A stretch of DNA of 64,000 bases from NCBI GenBank assembly GCA_030373505.1, contig JAUCYS010000008.1, forward strand, positions 1 to 64,000, given 5' to 3'. Source of the DNA: Parasphingorhabdus sp. Lineage in GTDB: Bacteria; Pseudomonadota; Alphaproteobacteria; Sphingomonadales; Sphingomonadaceae. Position numbers and translations under genes: made by a program. The notes beneath the pieces are model-generated. The model had not been told where the DNA came from and did not search any database. It saw only the letters and a list, made by a program, of their open reading frames with translations. Below, piece after piece: positions 43,059 to 50,421 of the stretch (its first letter is position 1; each line of letters starts with the position of its first letter).

Positions 43059-43790
43059 ATGATGAAAAAACCCCTTCTCCAAGCGGTCGCCATGGGTGCG
43101 CTGGTTGCGACGATTTCGGCTTGCTCTGCCAATGGCGGAGCCAAAGACAAGGGCGCGGATGCCGAGCTCGCGGTAGCGACCGCCGTGGACCCGGTCGCGC
43201 AGGCAACCGGCAATGCCAAAAATACCGGGGTCATCAGGACCGTCGAAGATGCCTATACCGCGATGCGCGAAATCCGGGCGGCCCGGCTTGCCATTTTTGA
43301 TGGTTCGGGTCCTGCTGCGATTTCCTTTGTCAATGATGCCGCCAAGAAACTCGAAGCCGCCAAAACTGCGGGCGAGAAAGCGAAACCGCAAGTCGAAGGC
43401 GCGGGAGTGGAAGCTGGTCTGATACCATTCGACACGTCGATGGCGATTGCGGAGGACTATACAGCGACACCGCAGAAGGCGTTGAAGGTAAAGGAGGCGA
43501 ACTCGCATCTTGCCAAGGGGGATCGCAAGACAGCGATCGAAAAACTGCGGCTGGCCGACATCAATGTGCTGACGACTGTGGCTCTGTTGCCTGTCGGTCC
43601 GACGATGGATCATCTGACCGATGCCGCCAATCTGCTCGAGCAGGACAAATATTATGATGCCAATATTGCCCTGAAGGCGATCGAGGATAGCGTGATGGTT
43701 CAGACTTATGACGCGAATGGTGTACCGGCGAAGACACCGGCTGAATCAGCCACGACGCCCGCCGGAAAAGCGGCAACGAAAAAGGGTTGA
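43059..43790 (+). CDS. YfdX-family protein, probable lipoprotein
   Basis: A 243-residue exported protein. Start 43059 (MMKKPLLQAV) follows AGGA. The signal ends in ATISAC, a plausible lipobox with Cys22, suggesting a lipid-anchored periplasmic protein. The body matches the YfdX family: helical, with LAKGDRKTAIEKLRLADINV and NVLTTVALLPVGPTMDHLTD, then a low-complexity Ala/Thr/Pro/Lys tail. In enterobacteria YfdX is linked to acid stress and periplasmic chaperoning. It is divergent from the two-component regulator and overlaps or abuts the DUF202 gene downstream. Confidence 0.85.
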   Translation: MMKKPLLQAVAMGALVATISACSANGGAKDKGADAELAVATAVDPVAQATGNAKNTGVIRTVEDAYTAMREIRAARLAIFDGSGPAAISFVNDAAKKLEAAKTAGEKAKPQVEGAGVEAGLIPFDTSMAIAEDYTATPQKALKVKEANSHLAKGDRKTAIEKLRLADINVLTTVALLPVGPTMDHLTDAANLLEQDKYYDANIALKAIEDSVMVQTYDANGVPAKTPAESATTPAGKAATKKG

Positions 43791-44188
43791 GACGGACATC
43801 ACCCGGAGCGGATATCAGGCGGCCCGACTGCGATCCGGGGCCAGTCCTGAGAGGGTCCTATACCGACCATAGCGCGAACGAACGGACATTTCTGGCCTGG
43901 GTGCGGACGGCTCTGGCGATCGTCGGATTTGGCATATTGGTGGCCAAGCTGGACGATCAGGGAAATCTGGTCGGCGGGATCGGCTGGACCGGAATGGCGC
44001 TGCTCTTTCTCGGCCTTACGGTAATCCTGGCGGCCGCTGCCCGATTCTTTCTCACCCGCAAGCATCTGAACCTGGGCGAATTCGCGGCCGCTTCGCCGGT
44101 GATTCTTGATGTGATGCTGATCACCGCGCTGATGGCGCTGTTCGCGACGCTGATCGGTTTTGGCGCGAATATCCTCGCGCAAGGCTAG
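43787..44188 (+). CDS. DUF202 (YidH-like) inner-membrane protein
   Basis: A 133-residue small membrane protein. The family motif NERTFLAWVRTALAIVGFG is present, followed by two further hydrophobic helices (MALLFLGLTVILAAAARFFL and MLITALMALFATLIGFGANI). The only start that keeps the soluble N-terminus is TTG at 43787, overlapping the YfdX stop (TTGA), so translation is probably coupled. DUF202 proteins have no settled function but recur beside envelope-stress genes. The N-terminal 25 residues are poorly conserved in character, and a later non-ATG start is possible. Confidence 0.8.
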   Translation: MRRTSPGADIRRPDCDPGPVLRGSYTDHSANERTFLAWVRTALAIVGFGILVAKLDDQGNLVGGIGWTGMALLFLGLTVILAAAARFFLTRKHLNLGEFAAASPVILDVMLITALMALFATLIGFGANILAQG

Positions 44189-44275
44189 CGAGAAACCGGA
44201 AAGCCTGAATATGACGTCGAGCAGCTGGGCTGTAAAAGCTAGTGACCCCGGTCCACAATCAGGGCAGGACTGGCA

Positions 44276-44728
44276 TCAGTCCCTGGGCGCGCATTTGCTC
44301 CTGTCGCCCGCCAAGCAGGCTGCCGCATCCGCTTCCCACCGGGCATGGCGAGCTGCATAATCGTCCTTCTGCTTCCGGACCTCTGCTTCCCATGCGCTTT
44401 TGCTCGCCCTATATTTTGCCACCGCAGCATCATGTTCCAGCCTGGCCGCTGCCGCCTGTTGCTGGTCAGCGACAATGATCCGGTTCTGCGCGCTGGCATA
44501 ATTGGCGATTTCCAGGTTTATCGTGCAGGTGCGGATCAATTCCTGCTTGCTACGTTTCGCCCGATCGGCAGGGGCCATGGTCGCCCAGCGATCTGCTACC
44601 TGCGCGTTGCAGGCCGCGACAGTGGCGGCCGAGGGGCTGTCCTGAGGGCCGGGCTCGCTCACTTGAGCGGCGACGGGGGAGGCGAACGCTATTCCCGATA
44701 TCATGAAAATATGAGTCACTTTGGTCAT
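44276..44728 (-). CDS. Small exported hypothetical protein
   Basis: A 150-residue protein with a signal peptide (MTKVTHIFMISGIAFASPVA) cleaved near AAQ. The mature part has two or three conserved-looking cysteines (VAACNAQVADRW, IRTCTINLE, AAACLAGDRSKC) and a long charged helix rich in Ala, Lys and Gln (about residues 80-130), likely a coiled coil. Start 44728 has AAAGGA upstream. It lies 45 bases after the htrA stop on the same strand and may be co-transcribed with it. I do not recognise a family; a periplasmic stress or lysozyme-inhibitor-like role would be guesswork. Confidence 0.65.
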   Translation of the reverse strand: MTKVTHIFMISGIAFASPVAAQVSEPGPQDSPSAATVAACNAQVADRWATMAPADRAKRSKQELIRTCTINLEIANYASAQNRIIVADQQQAAAARLEHDAAVAKYRASKSAWEAEVRKQKDDYAARHARWEADAAACLAGDRSKCAPRD

Positions 44729-44773
44729 CGCATTGATCCTTTCAAATCCGGAAGGGTTATGGCCCAATATAGG

Positions 44774-46273
44774 CTAGCCATCGGCAAGCTCAACGGTCAG
44801 AAACGACGTGCTGCCCTGCCGGTTCACCAGCAGCAGGGCGGTATTCTGTCGGCTTTTGGACAGCGCCGAGACCAGTTCCGTGCCCGTAGCCACATTCTGG
44901 TCACCTACCCGCTCGATAATATCGCCGGTCTGGATGCCGGCGCGATCAGCAGGGCCGTCTTCGTCCACTGCGACAACGACCACGCCGTTGATATCCGCAG
45001 GCACCCCGATCCGGTCCCGCATGCTGCTGAGCGGAGCAACGGTCAGGCCCAGTCGGGGGGTGGCATTGCCGGTACCGGGACCGGATTTATGTCCGGCTTC
45101 GGTCTTGGCGGATTCCAGTTTGCCCAGCTTCACCTTGACGTCCATTTTGTTGCCCTGCCGCATGATGCCGATATCGGCGACCTGCCCGACCTTGGCGGAT
45201 GAGGCTGCGAGACTGAGGTCCCGCCCTTCATGAATGGGAGTAGTGCCGAAGTGGGTAACGATGTCACCGGTCTTGAGTTTGCCGGCCGACGGACCGTTAT
45301 CACTGACCGTGGTCACGATGGCCCCCTCCGCCTTTGCCAGCCCGGCCGCCGCTGCGATGGCGGGGGTGACGTCCTGGATGGCGACGCCGAGATAGGCACG
45401 GGTCACCTTGCCTTCGGCACGCAATTGCCGCACGACCTGGTTCACAGTATTGGAGGGAACGGCAAAGCCGATCCCGACCGAGCCGCCGTTGGGCGAATAG
45501 ATGGCGCTGTTCACCCCGACGACATGGCCGGCGTAGTCGAGCAGGGGGCCACCGGAATTCCCCTGGTTGATCGGCGCATCGGTCTGAATATAGTCGACAT
45601 AGCTGCTGGTGCCGAGCGAGCGGCCCCGCGCCGAGATGATGCCGGTGGTGACGGTTTGGCCCACGCCATAGGGATTGCCGATGGCGATGACCGAATCGCC
45701 GATGCGCAGCTTGTCTGAATCGGCGAGCGTCAGCGGCGTCACATCCGGTTTCTTGTCGACATGGATGAGCGCGAGATCGGTCTGCGGGTCGCTTCCAACC
45801 AGCTTTGCCTCGGCTATGGTCTTGTCGGAAAATTCGACGGTGAACCGCCTGCCGTGCTCAATAACATGATTGTTGGTCAGTATGTCGCCATTGTCGTTGA
45901 TCAGAAAGCCCGAGCCGAGTGCCGTCGCCCTGCCACGGGGAACCTGTTCCATGCCATCGCGACCCATGAACTGGCGGAAGAAGTCGCTGAACGGATCATT
46001 GTCCCCAAAAGTGCCGCCGAAGGATACGGGCTTTGCTTCCTGCTCGACGGTGATCGAAACCACCGCCGGCTGCACCACGGCCACGACATCGGCAATACCG
46101 TTGGGATCCCGCTGATAGGCGGCAGGATCGGCATTGATCACGGGGGAGTGGGCGCTTGGCCGGGTCAGCGATGCGGCATCGGGCAAATAGGGAGACAGGC
46201 CCCAGGTTGCAGCGGCGGCGATGGCGGCCGCTCCGCCGAGACCAAGAAGATAGGTGTGACGTTTATCTCTCAT
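44774..46273 (-). CDS. HtrA/DegP-type periplasmic serine protease
   Basis: A 499-residue Do-family protease. The N-terminal hydrophobic anchor/signal (YLLGLGGAAAIAAAATWGLS) is followed by a trypsin-like domain with His136 (LTNNHVIEHG), Asp166 (TDLALIHV) and Ser240 (INQGNSGGPLL), then two PDZ domains (about residues 300-390 and 410-495). Start 46273 (MRDKRHTYLL) has AAAGGA upstream; the longer frame to 46399 lacks one. It degrades or refolds damaged envelope proteins. It is grouped with the YfdX, DUF202 and two-component genes, which supports envelope-stress control. An AT-rich element lies about 160 bases upstream. Confidence 0.94.
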   Translation of the reverse strand: MRDKRHTYLLGLGGAAAIAAAATWGLSPYLPDAASLTRPSAHSPVINADPAAYQRDPNGIADVVAVVQPAVVSITVEQEAKPVSFGGTFGDNDPFSDFFRQFMGRDGMEQVPRGRATALGSGFLINDNGDILTNNHVIEHGRRFTVEFSDKTIAEAKLVGSDPQTDLALIHVDKKPDVTPLTLADSDKLRIGDSVIAIGNPYGVGQTVTTGIISARGRSLGTSSYVDYIQTDAPINQGNSGGPLLDYAGHVVGVNSAIYSPNGGSVGIGFAVPSNTVNQVVRQLRAEGKVTRAYLGVAIQDVTPAIAAAAGLAKAEGAIVTTVSDNGPSAGKLKTGDIVTHFGTTPIHEGRDLSLAASSAKVGQVADIGIMRQGNKMDVKVKLGKLESAKTEAGHKSGPGTGNATPRLGLTVAPLSSMRDRIGVPADINGVVVVAVDEDGPADRAGIQTGDIIERVGDQNVATGTELVSALSKSRQNTALLLVNRQGSTSFLTVELADG

Positions 46274-46681
46274 AGGATATTCCTTTGCTTCATCCTGCAG
46301 CAAGGGAAGTCGGCCCGCCCAATCCCGGGTAACGGATCGCCTCGCCTCGCCAGATTCGGTCTCCAACCGGATCAGAGGCCAAACCAATGACAGGGTCATG
46401 CCACGACCCGCTTGTCAGCAAGGTGACCGGAACATAAATTTTTTTTAATCTCCGGGCGGGGCGAGGGACCGCAGGTCGGAGCGGCCCTGTCCGGCCAGGC
46501 CGACCTTCCTAACCGCTCGCAGCGATCTCCCGCTTTCCGCTGATCAGCGCCTCGCCGTGGTTAAAAATCAGCACGCCGATGATGCCAAGGCAAGAGAGAC
46601 CCGGCAGGCGGGCGAAATCGCAGCTATAATCGGGTGGCGCCCCGGTAGAACAAGCCGGTTTCCCCTATCCCGCCACAGCGA
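46274..46681. other. Intergenic region upstream of htrA
   Basis: 408 bases with no convincing gene. On the right it ends at the stop of the DUF35-type gene. At 46430-46450 is an AT-rich element ending TTTTTTTTAATC, similar to those before DUF6491 and yfdX but inverted relative to the htrA transcript. It is the likely htrA control region. Confidence 0.5.
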
Positions 46682-47080
46682 TCAGCCGGCAGGCCTGAAC
46701 TGCGGGATGAAGACATCGTCGCGCTGCTCGAACCAGACGTCAACCGGCATGTCGATGGCCACCTTGTTCGCGTCCATGTCGACATTCGCCATCATCCGCA
46801 CGCCTTCCTCCAGCCTGACCAGCGCGATGACGTAGGGAACATCGGCAGCCCATGCCTCATAGGGGGGCATGTGCATGACCGTGTAGGATTCGATCTTCCC
46901 CTTGCCCGACGACACGACGTAATCGAACGAGTCCGACCAGCACTCGGGGCACAACGGATGGACATAGCGGAACAACTCGCCGCATTTCATGCAGCGGCAG
47001 AGCCGAAGTTCACCCGCAGCCGTCCCCTCGAAAAACACGCGGTTGAGCGGGGTGATTTCCGGAACCGGCTTGCCGCTCAT
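46682..47080 (-). CDS. DUF35 OB-fold protein with zinc ribbon
   Basis: A 132-residue protein: an N-terminal helix, a rubredoxin-like zinc ribbon (CMKCGELF and CPECWSDS) and an OB fold (GKGKIESYTVMHMPPYEAWA). Such proteins bind acyl-CoA and act as the partner of thiolase-like (SCP2) proteins, as in the ChsH2-DUF35/Ltp2 retro-aldolase of steroid side-chain degradation and in thiolase complexes. The start overlaps the thiolase stop by four bases (ATGA at 47077-47080), so the two are almost surely one complex. The substrate acyl-CoA is unknown. Confidence 0.9.
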   Translation of the reverse strand: MSGKPVPEITPLNRVFFEGTAAGELRLCRCMKCGELFRYVHPLCPECWSDSFDYVVSSGKGKIESYTVMHMPPYEAWAADVPYVIALVRLEEGVRMMANVDMDANKVAIDMPVDVWFEQRDDVFIPQFRPAG

Positions 47081-48246
47081 GGCTGGCGTCCCAGGATCAG
47101 CGTGGTGTGGTCGTACATCATTCCTCCATAGCAGTGGACAAGAACATTCTCGGCCCCCGTGATTTGTCTCGCTCCCGCCTGTCCCATCGCCTGTCTCGCG
47201 CCTTCGACCAGCACCGACATGCCCGATGAGTCGCCGGTATGGCCATAGGACAGGAGACCGCCGTAGGTGTTGACGGGAAAGCGGCCACCGGGATCGCATG
47301 CGCCACTGTTGAAAAAATCGCCGGACGTACCGGGTGCACAGAAGCCCAGATTTTCCAGCAAGATGAGCGGGGTGGCGGAAAATGCATCATAAAGCTGGGC
47401 CACGTCGATGTCCGCAGGGGTCAGATTGGCTTGCGCAAAGGCTTCGGCACCACTTTGGACGGCCCCGGTTTCATTGAGCACATCTGCGCCCGAGATCGTT
47501 CCGCACGCGTGATACTCGCCATAGCCCTTCACATAGGCTGGCTGGTCGCTCAATTGATGGCCAATGTCCGCTCTGGTGACGAGCACGACGCCGCCACCAT
47601 CGGAAGGGATCGAGCAATCGAGATAGTTGAAGGGATCGGCGATCGGGCGCGAGGCGATCACGTCCTCGACGGTGATTTCGCCCTTGCCGTACATCCTGGC
47701 GTCGGGATTCAGCAGCGCCCATTTGCGCGCGGAAACCGCGACCCGGGCGATGTCTTCGCGCGTGATGTTGCGCTCGTGCATGAAGCGCCTGGCGATCAGG
47801 GCGTAAAGCCCGGGAATGAAGGGTCCGTAAGGTACTTCGAAATCCGCCTCGGCAATCGTCTTGGCCAGCATTTCGGCGCTACCTTCCGACGGCTTCAGGA
47901 ATTTTCCCGAACCGATACACAAAACCGCGTTGGCGCGACCCTCGCGTACCGCGGACATCGCCCGGTTGACCATGACGCCGAACGAAGCGCCGCCCAGGCA
48001 CATTGTTTCGGCGAAGCGCGGTTTGAGCGCAAATTCCGATATAAGCTTGTCGTGCACATAGGCGTCGGTCTGGCCCTGTGACTGTCCGCTGGGGCTTGTC
48101 AGCAAGCCGTCAACCATCTTGGGGCTGATGTTCCATCGGGTAATGGCGTCTTTCAGCAGGCTCCGGAAGAGATCATAGGGCCCCTGGTCCGTATAGCGCC
48201 CCGGGCGCATTTCATGAGCTGCGGCTATGGTAACTGGAATAGTCAA
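47077..48246 (-). CDS. SCP2-type thiolase-fold protein (thiolase or retro-aldolase)
   Basis: A 389-residue thiolase-superfamily protein of the SCP2/lipid-transfer branch. ETMCLGGASFG marks the nucleophile-cysteine region, YDAFSATPLILLENLGFC the active-site tyrosine region, NTYGGLLSYGHTGDSSG the conserved histidine loop, and LVHCYGGMMYDHTTLILGRQ the end. It starts with TTG at 48244-48246 behind AAAGGTG. Its partner DUF35 gene overlaps downstream. The pair could do thiolytic cleavage of a 3-oxoacyl-CoA or Ltp2-like retro-aldol cleavage of a hydroxy side chain. It is divergent from a MaoC hydratase, which would make the hydroxyacyl-CoA for the aldol option. Confidence 0.88.
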   Translation of the reverse strand: MTIPVTIAAAHEMRPGRYTDQGPYDLFRSLLKDAITRWNISPKMVDGLLTSPSGQSQGQTDAYVHDKLISEFALKPRFAETMCLGGASFGVMVNRAMSAVREGRANAVLCIGSGKFLKPSEGSAEMLAKTIAEADFEVPYGPFIPGLYALIARRFMHERNITREDIARVAVSARKWALLNPDARMYGKGEITVEDVIASRPIADPFNYLDCSIPSDGGGVVLVTRADIGHQLSDQPAYVKGYGEYHACGTISGADVLNETGAVQSGAEAFAQANLTPADIDVAQLYDAFSATPLILLENLGFCAPGTSGDFFNSGACDPGGRFPVNTYGGLLSYGHTGDSSGMSVLVEGARQAMGQAGARQITGAENVLVHCYGGMMYDHTTLILGRQP

Positions 48247-48489
48247 TACACGACACCTTTCGAATCCTTCGCGTCAGACGGTACTGCTTGTTTGCACGAT
48301 GTCTACCGCTGACGATGCCGCACTAGCAGCCGCCGCATGCCTAAGGCTGTACTAAATCAGGTCCATGAAGGAAGGCGGACGAAAATGGCTCCCCGCCGAG
48401 GATTGATAGGCTTCGGTCAGGTTTACAAGAGTTGCGAACGGTAGCTAGGACGATGGCTCTTCTTTTCTTTTCCGAGGTAGAATTGCGCA

Positions 48490-49005
48490 ATGAACTTCAG
48501 GCAGCCACTCCCCGACATGACCTTCGACGATCTGCGCGTGGGCGACCGTTTCGCATTGGGCACGCACCGATATGAGCGCGAAGATATGATTGCCTTCGCC
48601 TCCCAGGCGGACCCGATGCCTTTCCATCTCAGCGATGAAGGTGCAGCCGGTCACGCCGTGTTCGAGGGCATGTCCGCGAGCGGCTGGCAAACCGTTTGCC
48701 TGATGGGGAAAATGATCAACCAGCTTTGGACCAAAACCTCTGTCAAAGGCCTGGCCGGTGCCGGAGTGGATGAAATCCGCTGGTACACTCCGGTCTATGT
48801 CGGAGATGAACTGACCTTTACGATGGAAATCGCGGCTATTCGCGCCTTTGCCTCCAAGCCGTCGCAGGGCATCATGACGATGCGTGTGGTGGCGACCAGG
48901 GAGGATGGCAGCGAGAACGCCGCCATGTCGATTCTCGGCGTATTTCAGCGCGATCCACAGGCGCCCGATCCGGGAACCCTGCCCGGCAGCAAGGGGAGCG
49001 TATGA
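48490..49005 (+). CDS. MaoC-family hydratase/dehydratase
   Basis: A 171-residue single hot-dog protein. The MaoC hydratase region is seen as IAFASQADPMPFHLSDEGA, with the Asp and His expected for R-specific enoyl-CoA hydration, and the partner strand VDEIRWYTPVYVGDELTF. It is divergent from the thiolase/DUF35 operon over 243 bases. The opposite strand is also open across this gene but has no recognisable family, so the plus strand is taken as coding. Hydration of an unsaturated acyl-CoA ahead of the thiolase/aldolase pair is likely. Confidence 0.87.
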   Translation: MNFRQPLPDMTFDDLRVGDRFALGTHRYEREDMIAFASQADPMPFHLSDEGAAGHAVFEGMSASGWQTVCLMGKMINQLWTKTSVKGLAGAGVDEIRWYTPVYVGDELTFTMEIAAIRAFASKPSQGIMTMRVVATREDGSENAAMSILGVFQRDPQAPDPGTLPGSKGSV

Positions 49006-49119
49006 AAACCGCCTGTCGGGCAAGGCCTCCAGCAGATCGGCAACAATATAAAACAATATAAAGGCGCCAAATATTCCGGTGTCGGGGGTTGTTCTGATCC
49101 TTTCCTAGGGCACTTAGCG

Positions 49120-49887
49120 TCAGGTGGGGGTTTTGCTCCTCTTGCGGAAGCGTGCAATTCCGTCCGGGGCCTGCCGTTCAACCGCTGACAGGCTTTCTTT
49201 CAATTCCAGCGCGAGCGCGTCTTCGAGAGAAAGATCGGCACCGTGCAAGACCGCTTGCCGGGCGGCCGCCAGCGCTGGCACCGAAAATTCAGCCAATTGC
49301 GTGGCGCGGTCGACCGCAACCGCGAGGGCTGTGCCATCGGCGTTCGCCACCCAATTGACCAAGCCTATCCGGGCCGCCTTTTCCGCATTAACCGGTTCGC
49401 CCGTACAGATCAGCTCAAGAGCTTTTGCCGGTCCCAGCAGCATGCGTGCCAGTTGCGTGCCGCCGTAGGAAGGTATCGCGCCCAGCCGGATTTCGGGCAA
49501 TCCCAATCGTGCATCCGGAGCCGCGGTCCTGAAGGTGCACGCCATCGCAAGCTCCAGCCCGCCGCCCAGGGCCCATCCTTCGATGGCCGCGATTGTTGCT
49601 GCCGGAAAATCGCGGAGCCGCAGGACCAGCCGATGCATGCGCCGAATGCGCTCGATCTGTTCGAAGCCCTCTTCCTTGAGATCGGCCCCTGCCGAAAAAT
49701 TCCCGCCACTGCCTGTAAAGATGAGAGTGGCAAGCATATCCTTTTCCTGCAGACGATCCAGCGCCAGCTCGACTTCATCGAGCAGGTCGCCATTGAGCGC
49801 ATTCATCACGCGTGGTCGGTCCAATGTGATTATTGCAACGCGCCCGTCGAGAATCTCCTCGCACTGGATGAATTTGAACGGGGCCAA
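49120..49887 (-). CDS. Enoyl-CoA hydratase/isomerase, catalytically complete
   Basis: A 255-residue crotonase with the oxyanion-hole stretch FSAGADLKE and both catalytic glutamates: GGGLELAMAC for the first and LGLPEIRLG for the second. It is therefore a true hydratase, in contrast to the crotonases at 7985 and 53941. It begins at TTG 49887 with AAGGG eight bases upstream; the codon choice fits the TTG/GTG starts seen in several genes of this region. It converges with the MaoC gene and is divergent from the 2-oxoacid oxidoreductase. Beta-oxidation-type step. Confidence 0.9.
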   Translation of the reverse strand: MAPFKFIQCEEILDGRVAIITLDRPRVMNALNGDLLDEVELALDRLQEKDMLATLIFTGSGGNFSAGADLKEEGFEQIERIRRMHRLVLRLRDFPAATIAAIEGWALGGGLELAMACTFRTAAPDARLGLPEIRLGAIPSYGGTQLARMLLGPAKALELICTGEPVNAEKAARIGLVNWVANADGTALAVAVDRATQLAEFSVPALAAARQAVLHGADLSLEDALALELKESLSAVERQAPDGIARFRKRSKTPT

Positions 49888-50421
49888 GGCTGTTTCCCTT
49901 CCGGTTTGGTTGATATTGTGCCCGGGCCGGTGGCACGGTAAACCTCTGATGAATCTATGCAGAAAGGGGCGGAACGCTCACAAGAAACCGTGGCGATTTC
50001 CTGTGAGGGCAAGCTTCTTTACTACCCGGTGACGGACTCGAGGATTTGCTCCAACAGGTCAACACATAGCGCATCGGTTCGCGGGAAGGAATATGGTGCC
50101 GATGCCGGCACTTCAATATCAAGCCCTCCAAACGATAGGTCGAGCGGTCGTTTTGCCCCTGCGGATGTCTCGCTCCCGGCGATATTCCTGGCGGCCTGGA
50201 CTCCGAAATTCTGCTCTACGAAGCGATGCGACATTTGCATGAGAGGCGCCGGTGACTGTTTGCGTCACTTGCAAACGCGCTAGTCTGCAGTAGCAATGAG
50301 GGTAGTAATAGGTTCCGGAGCAGCCCATCTGTCCAGTATAGTCGATGTTCGTGCAATCTCGCTCCGGCGAAAAATCGCGGCACTGCGCAAGGCGATCAAC
50401 ACACTTACTTCACGGAGACCT
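49888..50421. other. Divergent control region between the hydratase and oxidoreductase genes
   Basis: 534 bases. A 72-residue minus-strand frame (50022-50240) has acceptable composition (end PRTDALCVDLLEQILESVTG) but no ribosome site or family, so it could be a gene remnant at best. Near the right end is the dyad GTTTGC-GTCACTT-GCAAAC (50258-50276), about 150 bases upstream of the oxidoreductase start, a candidate operator. Confidence 0.45.
50258..50276. promoter_or_regulatory. GTTTGC dyad in the divergent promoter
   Basis: GTTTGC-N7-GCAAAC, perfect 6-bp arms. A CTTGTTTGCACG element with the same GTTTGC core is found in two other divergent promoters of this region (48287-48298, 54915-54926), hinting at a common regulator. 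Confidence 0.35.

Noticed and set aside
48445-49056. A 203-residue minus-strand frame opposite the MaoC gene
   Set aside because: The plus strand has the MaoC hydratase motif; the minus frame is His/Arg-rich with no family.
50022-50240. A 72-residue minus-strand frame in the hydratase/oxidoreductase intergenic region
   Set aside because: Composition is tolerable, but there is no ribosome site and no recognisable family; kept only as a possible remnant in the gap entry.
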